6,833 nucleotides of DNA from an uncultured Clostridia bacterium (GTDB lineage Bacteria > Bacillota > Clostridia > Christensenellales > Aristaeellaceae): assembly GCA_934643535.1 (NCBI GenBank), contig CAKUCE010000168.1:1-6833 (forward strand), read 5' to 3'. Shown in pieces: positions 6,083 to 6,833 of the stretch (within the stretch, counting starts at the first letter, position 1; every line of letters begins with the position of its first letter). The notes under the pieces are model-generated. The model made no database searches. It was not told the DNA's origin and was given only the letters and a program-made list of their open reading frames with translations. The position numbers and the translations under genes are program-made.

Positions 6083-6833
6083 ATTACAAAAAGACTTATA
6101 CCCCCAAAAACGGCTACACGCCTCTGTGCGAGATCGGCAAGTGCAGCCTGAAGGATCTGGAATTCGGCATTCTGGAGCTTTCCGACGGCCAGAGCTACAC
6201 CTATGAAACGAAGGACCGGGAGGTGGCCTTCGTCATTCTGGGCGGCAAGGCCAGCTTCACCGCCAACGGCAAGGATTACGGCATGGTGGGCGCTCGCCGC
6301 AACGTTTTTGAAAATCCCAAGGCCGAGTGCTTCTACGCGCCCCGCAACTGCTCCGTGAAGATCGACAGCCCCTGGAACATCAAAATCGCCGTCTGCTCCA
6401 CGCCCATTGATGTGGACAGCGAGCCGCAGGCCATTCATCAGGCGGACGTGCGCGTGGTCCGGCTGGGCGTGAAGCCCTGGGAAAGGGACACCAGCTTCAT
6501 CGTGGACGGCTCCACCAACGCCAAAAAGCTGACCATCGGCGAGGCCTACATCACCCCCGGCAACTGGGCCGGTTTCCCGCCGCACAAGCATGATGTGGAC
6601 AATATGCCTTCCGAGGGCGTGCTGGAGGAGATCTACTACTTCCTGTTTGATCCCCAGCAGGGCTTTGGCGTACAGTGCCTGTACACCTCCGACGGCGAAA
6701 TCGACGAGGCCTACCGCGTTAAGAACGACGAGCTGGTGGAGTTCCCCCGGGGTTATCACACCACCGTGGGCGCGCCCGGCTACAACACCTATTTCCTGTG
6801 GCTGATGGCCGGCAAGGATCAGGGCTTCTACCG
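6079..6833 (+). CDS. iolB: 5-deoxy-glucuronate isomerase IolB, 3' end beyond window
   Basis: 251 codons are present, against about 270 for the family, so only the C-terminal tip is missing. IolB is a cytoplasmic cupin enzyme that converts 5-deoxy-D-glucuronate to 5-dehydro-2-deoxy-D-gluconate in myo-inositol catabolism. Support: the metal-binding PPHKHDVDNMP segment with H169 and H171, LEEIYYF with E184, FDPQQGFGVQCLY, and the RGYHTTVGAPGYN segment with H227, giving the His-His-Glu-His set shared with KduI. The N-terminal cupin half contains the AFVILGGKAS stretch usual for the family. The start is the ATG of the ATGA overlap with the ETF stop. AAGGA at 6064-6068 lies 10 nt upstream, so translation is probably coupled to the ETF. 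No truncation or frameshift is seen. It is the only recognisable inositol gene in the window and the main clue to the pathway. Confidence 0.95.
   Translation, partial: MNYKKTYTPKNGYTPLCEIGKCSLKDLEFGILELSDGQSYTYETKDREVAFVILGGKASFTANGKDYGMVGARRNVFENPKAECFYAPRNCSVKIDSPWNIKIAVCSTPIDVDSEPQAIHQADVRVVRLGVKPWERDTSFIVDGSTNAKKLTIGEAYITPGNWAGFPPHKHDVDNMPSEGVLEEIYYFLFDPQQGFGVQCLYTSDGEIDEAYRVKNDELVEFPRGYHTTVGAPGYNTYFLWLMAGKDQGFY

Noticed and set aside
1..6833. CRISPR array, tRNA or rRNA genes
   Set aside because: No regularly spaced direct repeats, no cloverleaf-like segments with tRNA consensus boxes, and no rRNA-like stretches were seen; non-coding space is limited to 1-187, 1268-1444 and 2570-2826.

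Overview
The window is a GC-rich (about 60% by eye), densely coding stretch with every gene on the + strand. It carries five genes, the last cut by the window end. Strong AGGAG-type ribosome binding sites, gene families typical of obligate anaerobes (a clostridial-type electron transfer flavoprotein and an HdrC/GlpC-like iron-sulfur protein) and the codon use suggest a high-GC anaerobic Firmicute, for example an uncultured gut Clostridia lineage. That placement is inference; no marker gene is present.

Layout. 1-187: leader with a perfect 10-bp hairpin and no recognisable coding. 188-1267: iron-sulfur protein with two N-terminal [4Fe-4S] motifs and a CCG (HdrB-like) region that has lost most of its cysteines. 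1268-1444: intergenic region filled by a ~140-bp imperfect palindrome with 14-bp inverted ends, flanked by a 9-bp direct repeat; it looks like a miniature inverted-repeat element inserted just after the stop codon. 1445-2569: Ldh (malate/L-lactate/sulfolactate-type) NAD(P)-dependent 2-hydroxyacid dehydrogenase. 2570-2826: non-coding stretch with several tandem stem-loops. 2827-4293: FGGY-family carbohydrate kinase. 4304-6082: one reading frame fusing EtfB to EtfA, with bifurcating-type sequence signatures. 6079-6833: 5-deoxy-glucuronate isomerase (IolB), 3' end missing.

How the genes may work together. Kinase, fused ETF and iolB are tightly packed (10-nt gap, then a 4-nt ATGA overlap), so they are very probably one translationally coupled unit. 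IolB points to catabolism of inositol or a related cyclitol/uronate. The ETF and iron-sulfur protein point to flavin-based electron transfer from or to a dehydrogenase not seen here. No classical FAD-linked partner (GlcD-type oxidase or acyl-CoA dehydrogenase) and no other iol gene lies in the window. The unusual combination is the main point of interest: a cyclitol or sugar-acid pathway wired to a fused, possibly bifurcating ETF.
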